From the NCBI RefSeq assembly GCF_958450345.1, contig NC_088782.1, forward strand, positions 3,109,501 to 3,173,500: a DNA stretch of 64,000 nucleotides. The letters run 5' to 3'. The position numbers were made by a program, and so were the translations under genes. Below are positions 1 through 12,440 of this stretch, in pieces. Below the pieces are notes generated by a model, which made no database searches, was not told the DNA's origin, and saw only the letters and a program-made list of their open reading frames with translations. This DNA is from Calliphora vicina (Eukaryota > Arthropoda > Insecta > Diptera > Calliphoridae). Each line of letters opens with the position of its first letter. Positions within the stretch are counted from its first letter, which is position 1.

Positions 1-970
1 GATTTCTAAACACTTTTTTCGGAATTTCGGGATTGCTGAAAATAAATTTCAAAATTTGTTTTTATTTTTCCATTTTCAATAGAAAAATCTATATACATAT
101 GTAACTGTAAAGTTTTATTAAAAAATATTTTTAAATAGAAATTTAATTTCGATTTGTGTTAATTTTTTAATTGTCAAAAGTTATACATACATATATATTT
201 ATACCCTACACCACCATAATGGGGAGGGTATTATGCGTTTGTGCAGATGTTTGTAACGTCCGTCCGTCCGTCTGGTCGGCTGGCTGGCGGCTGTCCATGT
301 AAACCTTGTGCGAAGAGTACAGGTCGCAATTTTGAAGATATTTCGATCAAATTTGGTACATATTATTTTTTCGGCTCAAGGACCAAGCCTATTGAAACTG
401 GCTGAAATCGCTCCACTATTTCACCTAGCCCCCATACAAATGTCCTCCCGAAATTGGACTTTATCGGTCATAAATGTTTAATTTATATATGTATCTTCAC
501 AAATTAAGCTCCAAATAAGTTTTATATACACAAAATTCATGTCATCAAATTGTGTTACGATCGCTCCATAATTATTCATAGCTCCCATATAGACCCGCTT
601 CCGAAAATCACTTTAACGTGCATAAATCGCTTAAAAATGTTGGTAAACACACAAAATTCAACATAGTTAACTTTAATATAGACATAAATCACACGACCTA
701 ATTTCATAGTGATCGGTCCATAATTGGTCATAGCCCCCATATAACCCCACTTCCGAAAATCACTCAAAAATATAAATTATTGAAATTTTAAAAGAAAAAT
801 TTTTTTTGCTCTTTTACTTAGTGTAGGGTATTATATGGTCGGGCTTGACCGACCATACTTTGTTACTTGTTTTCTATTCGAAATGGAAAATTAAAAACAA
901 ATTTTTAAATTTGTAACCAGGAATCCCGCAATTCCGAAAAAAGTATTGAAAAATCCCAAAAATGGGATTT
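1..970. repeat. Foldback repeat arms enclosing a family A copy
   Basis: The first ~85 bases (around CTTTTTTCGGAATTTCGGG) reappear inverted at about 885-965, with only scattered differences. The two arms enclose the family A copy at 200-871, so A probably inserted into the loop of an older inverted-repeat element. The left arm may start before the window. No coding capacity is seen. Family unknown. Confidence 0.6.
200..871 (-). mobile_element. Family A interspersed repeat, near full length
   Basis: Read on the minus strand it starts ACAAGTAACAAAGTATGGTC with a GGTCGG/CCGACC hairpin and ends in CCACCATTATGG..TATACCC-type inverted sequence. It contains the GTCCGTCCGTCC core, though the GTCGAT part of the core is deleted here, and alternating motifs such as 'tcggtcataa' and 'agctcccatata'. 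It matches the copies at 15489, 31420 and 60246. It is non-coding, with short hairpins at both ends, an architecture reminiscent of Helitron-like non-autonomous elements; that assignment is inference. Confidence 0.75.
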
Positions 971-999
971 TTAGTTTTATGGCTATAATATCCATACCT

Positions 1000-1740
1000 G
1001 GGGTGGAGTTATCGGAACCCTTTACAAAATAATTAAGAACATATTTGGCCATCTAAAATGGGTTACTAAATTTTGATATTGGTTAAGCGATTTGAGAATT
1101 TTTGGCTTAAATTTGAATTTTACTTAAAAAAGAGGCGTTATTTGGATGGAACTGCTCCCCTCGGTACAAAGATTTGGTTTTCATTTAAAATGTTTAATGT
1201 AAAATTAGCTTATCAAAAAGCACAAATTCCTAGTACATATTCTTAGAAATTTTTTAGATGACTTAAAAAGAAAAAAAAGTACTCTTTTCCCAAAAACTAG
1301 CGAAAAATCACCTTTTCAAAAATTCAAATTCTTAAACAATTCTTTTTTTGATTGACATATACATTTGTTGTTAGTCCAATAAAAAGAAAAAAATGGAGAA
1401 AATCGGGAAATATTGAAAATGTTGCAAATTTAATTTTCAAATGTGAATATCTCCTAGTTGTAAGAGATAATTTATAGCTACGTCGAGTTATTTTGTAGTG
1501 CTCGACGAGGAGATTCTACATGTGTAACACAGATGAAAAAATAGGCTCGTTTCAAAAATTGAATATGAGGTGTCCTACTTTGGGGACCCCTGGCCGCATC
1601 CCTTGAACTGGAACTTCTTCTTTGCGCTTGTAAAATTTCATTAAAATCGGACTAAGGGTTACGGATTTATTTCCGTTTTCACCAAAATATCAATCTTTAA
1701 CATTTTTTCATATACTTCATGCAAAATGTTTGTTTTTGGG
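1000..1740 (+). repeat. Family C repeat, one arm
   Basis: Long stretches match, inverted or direct, the foldback at 18100-19012. Shared parts include the 'gtgctcgacgaggag' segment, 'atatctcctag', 'aatggagaaaatc', and a GGTGTCCTACTTTGG block. No open frame is conserved. It is an old, non-coding repeat related to the 18 kb copy. Confidence 0.6.
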
Positions 1741-2194
1741 TAATTTTTCTCCAACGGATGTAAAAGGATTAATTTCTATTCTATTCTTCTTCAATATAAT
1801 TTCTAGTGAAATACTTTTCTAAAGTTTCATCAATATATTCTTATAAAACAATAACATTTTGCGGTATTTGAATGAAAACTTACAAATTTTTAAAACAAAT
1901 TCAATCCCATTGTTGAAAATTCAATTCCTTTGTTGGTTTCAATAAAACCTTCAATTTATACATATTTCCTATGGACAAAGTAATTATATATAAAATAATT
2001 TCATATTGACCAAATTTTTGCCAGTAATATAAATGTACCCGAAATCCTTAAAATTCAATTCGCAGGTTCGAAGAGAGAGAGAGAGAGTTATTTAGATTAT
2101 CCTATTTCCTCACATACATATGTCTTTAATAAAATCCATAACTGAAATTCTTAAAGTTTTAGTAACTTTGAAAATGGTATAATAATTTGGCAGA
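1741..2194. other. No gene; AT-rich sequence with a short GA run
   Basis: A (GA)n run lies near 2071-2087. Apart from that I see only low-complexity AT-rich sequence; no repeat family or coding frame is recognised. Confidence 0.4.
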
Positions 2195-2660
2195 CGGGAA
2201 TCAGTAAATGGTATTCTAGTTATACAAAAATTCATATCAGATATTTTATGAATCTTAAATATTTATATGATTATGGTAACCATAATATGCTAAATTTACA
2301 ATTCGCTTGATTGTAGCCATTATATATATGATTGCAGTAAATAAGTATATGTTTGTGCAGCCATTTGTATGATAAATGAATTACCATATAATGTTGTTCT
2401 CGGCATATGGATATCATAATCTAAGCTCAACATATTAGATATAATGATTCACCACGAACATGATTGCCATAAACATATATCTATTGAGTTACTACAATCA
2501 TATAAATGATTGCGAAAATCATGAGAATGATAATTTTAACATATTATTGTTACCACAATCATATAAATTATAACAGTGACTATAATAATGATAAAAAAAA
2601 TTAAAAATGTTGAAATGGTACAGCAAACATCTAAAACTATATTTTTTCTCTGGATGAAGA
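2195..2660. mobile_element. Degenerate M1 foldback MITE
   Basis: It shares the ordered blocks of the complete M1 at 11677-12159: 'ggtaaccataatatg', 'atgttgttctcgg', 'gccataaacatatat', and a right end 'atattttttctctgg'. The left terminus is not recognisable and many substitutions are present. Non-coding. Confidence 0.6.
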
Positions 2661-5589
2661 CTCTTTTATAAGTCAAACTATAGTACTAGTTACTTCTCAA
2701 TAATGTGCATTCATTTGTAACTCTCCATAAAAAGTTGATTTTTTCGATCAACCACGTGTAACCTGTCAAAATTCTTACCGAAAGGCAAGATGTAAGTATT
2801 ATACAATACCAAGTAACTTATAGAGTAATGTGCTAACATTACTTCATATACATATGAGCTACATTAATCTAGTTGCTAATTGTAAAATTAAAAAAAGCAT
2901 TCTAATTCTAAAAATACGTTACAATCTTTCAATACATGTAACCGTCAAATTGCAGAATACCCCTGCCTAAGAAAGAAGACACTCAAAGTGTCATCCTTGC
3001 TACTTTATCATTCAAATGATATTAAAAATTTTGCAAACTCAGCAATGATCTGCAATGAAAAGTTCCCACGATCTGCGCAAAAAATTATCATATATTCAAA
3101 ACAAAACATTTAAACTAATCGATATTCAAGATTAGAACAGAAGAACAAATAAAAGACGTTACTGTGAAGACAATGCAAGACAACATTTCTATCAGACACA
3201 ACAAAAGACCAGAGAGAACATCCTTTTTTTTGCAAAATTGCAATAACGCAAAATCCTTTTATAACAAGCTGGGCTGATCTAAGCTTAAAAATGAATGAAT
3301 ATCATCAGTCAGTTCGTATTGAGGTGATGCGCTGTGATGGGGTTAAAATAAATTTAAATTTTTGCATGCAAAAAACCAAACCAAATGAATGTAATGTAGA
3401 AAATAAAATTGAATGTTGGCAATTTATTATCCTTGATTGCATCTTCTTTTTTTTATTGTTTATCTAATGTCTTTAAGTTGAAAGCAAAACACACACCGAA
3501 ATATGGAAAAAGGTGAACCCAAATGTGTTGTTTAGAAAATTTTCATGGGAACAAAATTTACATTTTTCGTTTTTTTGTACTCTCTGTATCTATAAGAATT
3601 TGTTTACCCCTTTTTGCCAGCTAAAGCTTGAGAAAATTTAAATTCGTATGCAAAAAAGGTCATTCGTACGTTCGTTCGTTTGCTTTGCTTCGCTTATCTT
3701 TAGGCAAATTATGTAATCAACCCCTTTTTAACATACATACATATTTATATTTCTTGCACAAGATCATTAAGATGATCGAAGTAAAGACAAACACCTTCCT
3801 ACCCTTTCCTTATTTGAATACTCATCTTCATCTTCACATTTACGCAAACGCATTTCGCATTCAGCAAATATTTATCAATAAATGTCCTTTAGAATGTGTT
3901 TGAGTTTGTGTGTGTGTGTGTAAAATTTGATTATCCTAGAAAAACACACAAATGTTAAAGAAAACAATTTTCAACCCCTGTTTTTTAATGCCAAAGAAGA
4001 AAGGGTTTAATTTTTCAATTCTTTCATAAAGAAAATGATCATCTAACGAAGAAGATCCCAGTTGTGTGTCATTTTTGCCATTCTCATGCAAATTTTCTTA
4101 TTTTTTTTTCTTCTTTCTTTTATTAGACTGAATTTGTAACCAGAGTAGATCACAGAACACTCACACAAGACACTGCTGTAGTTGATTGTGTTTATGCCAG
4201 GATATTATTAAGGAGTTGTTAGAGAAAAGGTCGTTTAGGTTCAAGCTATAATTTCCAAAAGTGCATGAGTATTTGTTCCTGTATTGTTTGTGTTCATTGT
4301 GTCTAGAAGATGTCAGCAACCCAACAAATGTACAATAAATTGAAAATCCCTTATCAAGCTACAGAAATATATGTATTCTGTATTTGGGTGCTTGTGGCTG
4401 TGTTTTTTAGGGTGCAAGCCGCTTCACGTGTTTCTTGCGCATAAAATCTATTATTAAATCAAGAAATCCAAAAATAAGAATCTTAACAATAGAATTTTCT
4501 TAAATTTTGGCAAATGTGCCAATTTTCTCTATACGGATTAAATAATGTTTTCTTTACATTGATTTAAAGGGGCTGATATGCAAATTTTTTTTTCTTTTTA
4601 CAACCTTTGGGTGACCTTTTATAGGGAAATGAAAAGAAAATAAATTTGCATTAACGATCTTATTGATCGTTAATTTATGCATAAAATACCTTCACCTTTA
4701 ACATCCTGAACTTTTTTGCGAATATTTTTTTTGCCACAACAACACGTACATCCTGCCTCTGTTTATTAGTGAAGGGTTTATTCATAATCTTAACGACAGT
4801 TTTTTTTTTGCAAATCTTAAATTTCATTAAAAATGTTTCTAAAGCATCTGAAAGTAACAATTATTTGTTGCAGTGCAATAGAAAATTTGCATGCCGCCCT
4901 AAACTGCACATGCGCACCCATAAAGGAAAATGAAAGGAAAGAGTTGTTTGTTTCTTTTCCAGGAGTATTATTATTATTGTATTATTCTTGAAAAAAAGGA
5001 AAATTTAAATTTATTACGTGTTTTGTTATTTTTTTCCTTTTTATTTTTGTAAGCTATTTTTTTATATCCGGTTTTTGTAGGATTTGATTAAGAACATTGA
5101 AAAAAACTCCTTTTTTCCAAATGTATTGTCGCAGCTTTAGAAAAATGAGTACAGTTTTTTTAACATAGTATTTGGTTTCATAAATTCGACTACTAGTTTT
5201 TTTGTGTTACTTAAGAGTTTGATATGCAAAAAGGGTTAAATCTTTTAATAGCTTAAGGCAACAACAACAATATCATAAGTAGCATATAAATCTAAAGCAA
5301 ATATTTGAAATTAAAACGCAAAAACTTTAAGCAAACAATAGCATAAATATGCTCTGAAATTCTACGTAGGTAAGATTTTATTCAAGCAACTATTTTGCAA
5401 TACTTACTAGATATTTTTTATTTTTTTGTAAATAACTAAATTTATTTCCGTTCAAAAATTATAATTTTAAAAATACCGAAATTTATTATTCGAATACAAT
5501 AAAATATTATTCGACCAATAATTGTCGAATATATTTATGTTCTAATTAAAACTAAAAAGATAGTTTATATAATAGAAATATTGAATGAA
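2661..5589. other. No gene seen; mostly single-copy AT-rich sequence
   Basis: This holds a (GT)n run near 3906-3920, several oligo-T tracts, and a short perfect palindrome, TTAACGATC..GATCGTTAA, at about 4651-4673. The open frames here (for example 3628-3903) lack any recognisable protein pattern and are no longer than chance would give. Nothing matches the other repeat families in the window. Confidence 0.4.
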
Positions 5590-6660
5590 AATAGCTCTGT
5601 TCAATAACTAAAAGTTTTTACCAGTGAGTAACAATTGTTACTGGAAAAGCGTTCATTAACTCAAAAAACTTGCATGTCGAGAAAAAATCAAGAGCGTATA
5701 AATTTTAGAGAGTATTCTCTCGTTGCAAACAATAACAGTATCTTCCAGAATCCACAGAATCCAGTATCTTCCACTGATAATTTGTACAAATTATTACAAA
5801 TTATCAAGTACGCCAACACAACTTATTACAAGTTCTATTTTGAACTCGTAATAGTTAGCAGCTTATTTCACAGAAAAAACTATTTCTTAAACCGTTTCAA
5901 TTCAAATATGTATCACATATTGAACTGGTTTCAATTATTTTATAATTGAATCAAGTATTCATGTGCTCAAAAACAAAATTTTCTGATGTTTTCTATTGAA
6001 TTTTGAGTTTTGAATTTGATTATTTTGACAATTGATTATACAATTTTCGTTATTGGTTGAATTTCAAATTCAAAAATTATTGAATAGATAATTTTCGTAA
6101 TTGAAGACACATTTTTGATAATTATCTATTCAATAATTTTTGTATTTGAAATTCAACCAACATGAAGCACATGAATACTTGATTCAATTATAAAATAATT
6201 GAAACCAGTTCAATATGTGATATATATTTGAATTGAAACGGTTTAAGAAATAGTTTTTTCTGTTTCAATAGAAAATATCAAGAAATTTTGTTTTTGAGCA
6301 AATGAATACTTGATTTAATTATGAAATAATTGAAACCAGTTCAATATGGGATAAATGTTTGAATTGAAATATAATTTGTTCTGTGTATTTAAAATTTTTT
6401 GTGTTATTGTTTATTTATTTACAATTTTATATTTGTGGTGAAAAAATTTAAAAAAAAAGAATTTTCAATAAAATTTAAGGAAATGTGAGAAATTTATACA
6501 TTTTAAAAGGAATAAAATATGAAAATTGTGTGTATAAAACAATTGTTACTGGAAAAGCGTTCATTTACTTTTTACTATTTTTGAGAATTTAAGATAATTT
6601 TTTAAATATTTATTTTATTCTCTCGTTGCAAGTATTTACTGGGAAAGAAAATGAACAGAC
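5590..6660. repeat. Nested foldback elements
   Basis: An outer pair of related segments, 'acaattgttactggaaaagc' near 5628 and again near 6539 each followed by 'ttctctcgttgcaa', flanks an inner foldback at about 5870-6388. The inner arms carry 'cacagaaaaaactat', 'accagttcaatatg' and 'aaaataattgaaacc' in inverted order, and the second arm is partly repeated at 6295-6388. The inner element begins CACAGAA and ends TTCTGTG. Outer ends resemble TCTGTTCA/TGAACAGA. Non-autonomous, no coding frame. Confidence 0.6.
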
Positions 6661-7004
6661 CTAATATCTCAAATAATGTGTAATGTTAAACAAAAATGTT
6701 CATCATTGTAAATTCTATTAGAAACGAATTTCGACCCATTATGCAAAATGATTCAAAATTGTCACTTTTTGGTAAAATTTCTGCGAGAATGTGCGTGTTT
6801 TACTATGTAGATTGCTGAGCGATAAAGAGTCGAATAGTGGATTTTATTTTAATTCTAATTTGTATTGCAATTAAAAATATTCTATAATATTTCGTTCAAC
6901 GGACCATCGAGCAATATTTTCATTAAATTATTAAAAAAATTATGAAAAATTGTATATTTTGAGTTACAAAACATTTACTTTGATAGATATCATGCTCGTA
7001 TCCC
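6661..7004. other. No feature recognised
   Basis: AT-rich sequence with no repeat-family match and no coding frame that I can support. Confidence 0.35.
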
Positions 7005-7355
7005 ACTAAGCGACCAACTAGGTCTTCAAGGAAAATATCTAAGCTTTCTTTTGAGAAAAAAAGAAAAAAAGGCCCATTTAAAAAAAAAGTCAAAAAAATT
7101 TTTTGATTTCGGAAAAATATGTCAAAAAATGTTTTTTTTCGAAAGATTGAACAAATAGCTTTCTAAACTTTTTGGGACACATTTTGCTAATAAGTTACAT
7201 GAGAAAAAAAACACATGCTTGGCCATAATGTCCTCCTTCTCTATCTCACAGAGTTCTCGACGCATCTTGTTGAAAAATTGTGTCTGAATTACTATCCAAT
7301 AACCTTGGTGCAATTTTCATACGGACTTGATATGAAATCCCCAATATACAAACCA
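7005..7355 (+). repeat. Family D repeat
   Basis: It aligns with 19040-19440. Shared motifs in order are 'atatctaagct', 'ttttgagaaaaaa', 'gggacacattttgctaa', 'gtgtctgaattactatcc', 'aaccttggtgca' and 'atgaaatcccca'. Non-coding. At 19 kb the same sequence continues from the family C foldback, so C and D may be parts of one larger element. Confidence 0.6.
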
Positions 7356-7829
7356 TAACTAGGAACTGGATATCGAAAATTATTCTGCTTATCCATTTGA
7401 TATTAAAATACGATATAGTAAAAATAGTGCCTTGGTTTGGACATCTTAATAAATTTTCGATTTTAATGTGAAATAATTTCGATCAAAAGTGAGGACTCGA
7501 AACATTGCATACATTTAGTTTTCATACCATCACAAAAGCCGAAAAGTCGATTTAAAATCCATCAAAGTCGACTATTATTTTAAATTTCGTACCAAGGTAT
7601 ACCAAGTAGTCAGTGCCACTCTGTAGTTATTAATATTAATATGTCACACATACGGGTATCATGTGAATTCAACCCATTTGTCTCGAAATTTTAACTAAAA
7701 AATTTCGATTAAATATTGCTGAATTCAGACTAATCATATTTATTTTCAACACTTTTAACACATTTTCATTTGACATTTTATTATGTGTGGTAGAATTTAA
7801 ACTATAAAACAGAGTTTCTATTTTTACAC
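7356..7829. other. No gene; AT-rich sequence
   Basis: No motif or frame of note. Short 'aaatttcgattaaa'-type sequence recurs locally but forms no clear repeat. Confidence 0.35.
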
Positions 7830-8100
7830 CCACCCACCAAAGAGATCGGGTTCATTCCGTCACATCCAAATATTCCTTGCTGACCCACAAAAGTATAAAT
7901 ATTCTGGGTTCTTATAAAAGTCTACGAGGATCCAGCTATGTCCGTCCATCTAATCGCCTGTCTGTTGAAGGCACGATAGGGTCTACAGAAAATGACTTGG
8001 GTGGAAATTTATCTAAAATATTTCTTATTGATCAGACCAGAGTAGAACCAAAGTTTCCTTCAAATATATCACAGATAATTTCAATTATCGACTTAAAAAC
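7830..8100 (+). repeat. Family F repeat fragment carrying the shared core
   Basis: It begins with a 'tttttacacccacccacca' stretch and continues with 'cccacaaaagtataaatatt' and 'agctatgtccgtccatc'. These are the counterparts of the family B blocks 'ccacaaagtatatatatatt' and 'agccatgtccgtctg', in the same order. Everything outside this core differs from B and A. I read it as a third family sharing the core module. The open frame across it (7877-8107) is incidental. Confidence 0.5.
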
Positions 8101-8354
8101 TAATTAACTTTAACATTTCTTTAGGCTGTTAGAAAGTAAAACAGTTGCAGCCTATATCACAATGAAATTTTACATCTTTTATTAGTAAATATAAAAAGTA
8201 TATAAGTATTGAAGTATATTCAGCAAAAAAAATTAAAATTTTTTTATTTCTTTAATTTTGCCCATTAAGCGATGATTTGGAATACATCTTAGTATGGAAA
8301 ACTGTTGTCGGTTTAGTAATCATAGCTTAGCCAATTTTAATTTTTTTAAAAAAA

Positions 8355-9046
8355 ACAAGTAAGAGAGCTATATTCGGCTGTGCCGAATCTTATATACCCT
8401 TCACCAAATTATACTTTAAAATAAAAATTTTAAATATATTTAGGTAAACAAAATTTAAATTTTTTTCCAGTTGTTTTTTCGAAATTGTTTTTAAAATTTT
8501 TTTTTTTAATTTTAAAAAATTTTTTGTTTTTTTTTTTTTTTTTAATATTTAGTAAAAAAAATTTTGGTGAAAAAAAAAATTCGGGTTAAAAATTATTTTT
8601 TCCGATTTTGGCCCATTGTAGGTCCAACTTACTATGGTCTTATATACGTCGTTGCACAGATCTTTGAAATGTCTATCATTAGATATCCATATTGTTTATA
8701 ATAATGATTTAATAATCCAGATATGGGTCAAAAATAGGTAAAAAATCGAGGTTGTCCTGGTTTTTTCCTTATATCTCAGCCATTTGTGGACCGATTTTCT
8801 CGATTTTAAATAGCAACCGAGCCGAAAGAATTTCGGATTGATGTATCATTCGTGTATGTAAGTTATTTGGGGGCTTCAGAAAGTTGATTTCAACACACAG
8901 ACGGACATGGCTATATCGACTCCGCTATCTATAACGATTCAGAATATACATATATACTTTGTGGGGTCGCAAATGAAAAATGTAGAAATTACAAACGGAA
9001 TGACAAACTTATATATACCCTTGCCACTCATGGTGAAGGGTATAAA
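8355..9046 (+). mobile_element. Family B interspersed repeat, complete
   Basis: This is the best complete copy. It starts ACAAGTAAGAGAGC, then the perfect hairpin TTCGGCTGTGCCGAA, then 'tatacccttcacc'. A long A/T block follows (8450-8580), then 'gaccgattttctcgatttt', 'gggggcttcagaaagttgat', the core 'gacatggctatatcgac', 'gtggggtcgcaaatg', and a terminal hairpin from TATACCCTTGCC to GGTGAAGGGTATA. No coding frame. The two-hairpin layout and lack of long terminal repeats fit a non-autonomous element, possibly Helitron-like. Confidence 0.8.
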
Positions 9047-11107
9047 AATAGGTTAAATTTGGACGAGATTGAGATACCTTTCAAAAACTTATAAAAACTT
9101 TTTTTATCTAGAAAACTAAGAGTACATAATTGCGGTGTTTCGCCAAAAAATTTACAAAAAATCAACATTTTCTCAATTTTTAAATTAAAAATCAATTTTT
9201 TAACTAACAAGCATAATATGAATGAAAACGTTCATAAATCGTGACCAATATTTAAAAAAAAAAACAGACAAAACACATAACAAAAATTTACTTCTCAGAA
9301 CTTAGGAAGGCAGTAACTACCTCTAGCTACTCGCCTCTCATATTAGCATGAAATTTAGTGATTTCGGCTAATAAAATGTCAGTCGGAATTCTGAGATATC
9401 AATTCTATGGACTTCTGTATTCAAGATATTTTAAACTGCTGAATATAACCAAGTTCACGATCGTGCTGCGAAGACTATGATATATATTTTGAATTTGGGG
9501 CAACTCAATTTGGAGTGGTATTTATTTCTCTTATATATGTTAAAGTATGAAATATATTTTAAGTTTTTTCTTTCGGTTTTTTCTCCATTATCTTCCAGAA
9601 TAAATACATGGTTACTCTTAAGTAGTAATCCTCGTATATAAGAATATACACAAGCTTGTATACATTTTTTGTGAAACTACTACTACCCAATAAACCACCA
9701 AAAATAAATGCATAGAAAACGTACAAATGCAATGTTTAAAAGAGAACATATCATAGATAAAACATTTTTTTTGTATTGGATACAATATCCTGTAAGTGCA
9801 AAAATCCTGTAGATTTATTTATGGTTTTACACATGCAAAAGCTGATTCAAAATGCTCAAATGGAATTTGTACGCTTGAAGAAATAAAATAATATTTCGTT
9901 TTTTTCTGTAATATTTTATCTACAAGTTACGATCTAAAATGTAAAAACTGAGCACAAAAAATCTCCCATGAAAGTTTTCTGTGGAAAACTGGATTTAACG
10001 TTTAATGACTGGCTTATTTGTCTTGAATTAATTCTAACTTTTCACAAATTGGGAAAAGTTGAAAAGTCGAGATTTTGCGGCATTTATTTACAATGTATAA
10101 CCCGCATAAAGAAACTATTCCGACTGTGTATAATGATATTTTCTCTAAAGTATAAATTTTCGCTCAATCTTGACAAAAAAAATTGCATACTAGAATGAAA
10201 AAAAATCTTCCCCGTTTACCTGTTCATAAGGAAATTAATATTTAAAAAAAATAGTTATGGTTCCTGTATACTATAAACAAGATTCATTGCGTTTTTTTAT
10301 AAAAGTAATAATGAAACTGTTCAAATCTAGTTTTAACTAAAACTTACCACTGGTTATCCAGCAAAAAAAATCTGCAAAGAGAGAAAGAAATCGTATACAT
10401 ATGAATAGTATTTATTAAATACTTAAGATATTAAAAGTCTTAAAAGGATTACACACAAATGTTAAGATTTATATACAAGTTCATAAATTAACTTGATTAT
10501 AAATCTTCATATAGCCCCTTGCTCCCTGCTCCAACCCTCTCTTCTCTATAATAATCAGTTATTAAGTAAATATTCATTCAATTTCATTAATTTTAATCCT
10601 TTAACCACAACCAATCGCAAACAACGTTTGTGTTTTGTGTTGAAACAACCCTTTCTTAAGTTTTCATTTAATTTTATTTGTATTTTTTTTTTTTTGGTTT
10701 TTTTCTTTTTACATCAAGTTCATTATTAGAGAAACCTCGTAAATCAACCATGTAAACAAATCAACAGCAATGAGCGAGCGAGATTTGAAATGTACACACA
10801 CAATCCTTCAGATACAGATACATAGATATATAAACCTGCTGCCGCAAATTATAACAAGTTGAATCCTTTTTACTTCTTATTGTATATTGAATAGCAGAAA
10901 TCAGGGAATAGTTATAACTCCTTCTTCTACTTATTCCCTTTAAAAATTAAACATTCGCGCGTTAAGTCAACAACAATTGTTGAAAACGTCAACAGTAAAT
11001 AGCAGCATGTCAAGCAGTATTGTTAAGGAGTGGATTCTTTAGATTTTTGAAAAAGAAAACTGTGGTACAAAAAACAAGTTCTTGGAGATTTATGATTTAC
11101 GAGATGT
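9047..11107. other. No gene seen; single-copy AT-rich sequence
   Basis: The open frames at 9968-10198 and 10493-10729 show no domain pattern, have low-complexity hydrophobic runs, and sit in AT-rich sequence where such lengths arise by chance. No match to the other families in the window. Confidence 0.4.
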
Positions 11108-12440
11108 TTATACCCTTCACCATGAGTGGCGAGTTTGTCATTAAGTTTGTTATTTCTACATTTTTCATTTGCGACCCCACAAAGTATATATATATTCTGG
11201 ATCGTTATAGATTGTCCATCTGTATGTTGAAATCAAATTTTCGTAGCTATTAAAAATCGAGACAATGAAATGACTGAGATATAAGAAAAAAACCAGGATA
11301 ACCTCGATGTTTTACCTATTTTTTATCTATATCGGAATTACTAAACCATGTCCGTCTGTATGCTGAAATCAACTTTCCGTTGCCCCCAAATATGGCTAAG
11401 ATATAAGGAAATAACCAGGATCCGCGATTTTTTACCTATTTCTGATCTATATCTTGATTATTAAGTCATTAATATAGACAATATGGATACCTGATGAAAT
11501 TAAAAATATTTGTTTTCCTAAAAATATTTGAACTACGATTCGGGGCAGACGAATATAGCTCTTGATTTTTGGCCTATTTTAGATCTATATCTGGATTACT
11601 AGTCACTAATATAGACAATATGGATATACAATGATAGATATACCAAAGTCCATTGAACGATGTATATAAAGCTATACACGCAGAGAAAAAATATAATTGT
11701 GCATGGTTACTGGAACCATTTAAATAGTGTTACAAGATTTTTAACAATATTAAAGTCACAGTAACCATTTACATGATTGTGGTAACCATAATATGGTTAA
11801 TTTACGATTCACATGATTGTATCAACCATATATATGGTTACAGTAAACAAATAGATGTTTGTGGCAACCATATTTATGATGAATAATTTTATCATAATAT
11901 GTTGTTCTCAGATTATGATAAGCCTTAAGCCGAGAGCACCATAATATGATAAGTCCTTCATCATATGAATGGTTGTCACAAACATATATTTGTTAACTGT
12001 AACCATATATATGTTTGAATCATGTGAATCGTAAATTAACCATATTATGGTTACCACAATCATGTAAATGGTTACTGTGACTATAATATAATTAAAAAAC
12101 TTGTAACAATATTGAAATGGTTACAGTAACCATGCCCAACTATATTTTTTCTCTGCGTGTAGTAAGTTGGACATGCAATGGGTCAAAATCGGGAAAAATA
12201 TTTTTTAACCCGAATTTTTTTTCATCCAAAAAATAGTTTTGTCATAAATTATTTTCCAAAAAATTAAAAAAAAAAATTTTAAAAAAAAAAATTTAAAAAA
12301 CTATTTTGAAAAAAAATAACAATAAAAAAATTTAAAAAAAATAGAAAAAGCATTGAAAAAAAATTATTTTTTTTTTACTTAAAAATATTTTAAAGTATAA
12401 TTTGGTGAAGGGTATATAAGATTCGGCACAGCCGAATATA
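11108..12440 (-). mobile_element. Family B repeat, rearranged, split by an M1 MITE
   Basis: On the minus strand its head hairpin is at 12412-12440 and its TATACCC tail at 11108. The block containing 'ctgagatataaggaaa', 'atctatatc..gattact' and 'aatatagacaatatggata' occurs two to three times between about 11205 and 11645, so this copy carries internal tandem duplications. The foldback M1 at 11677-12159 interrupts the sequence that reads without a break in other B copies ('gtatataa..atagtaagttgg'). Confidence 0.8.
11677..12159. mobile_element. Complete M1 foldback MITE (483 bp)
   Basis: It begins CACGCAGAGAAAAAATATA, ends with its inverted copy, and is flanked by TA at 11675-11676 and 12160-12161. 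The halves are near-complete inverted copies across their full length, including 'ggtaaccataatatggtt', 'atgattgtggtaacc' and 'atcataatatg'. The whole element can therefore fold into one hairpin. A TA duplication and no coding capacity fit a Tc1/mariner-mobilised MITE; the mobilising transposase is not identified. Confidence 0.85.

Noticed and set aside
2041..2100. Possible tRNA T-arm at 'caggttcgaag'
   Set aside because: No acceptor or anticodon stem can be formed around it.
4645..4675. Terminator-like palindrome
   Set aside because: A nine-base stem in AT-rich eukaryotic DNA has no gene context and no reason to act as a terminator.
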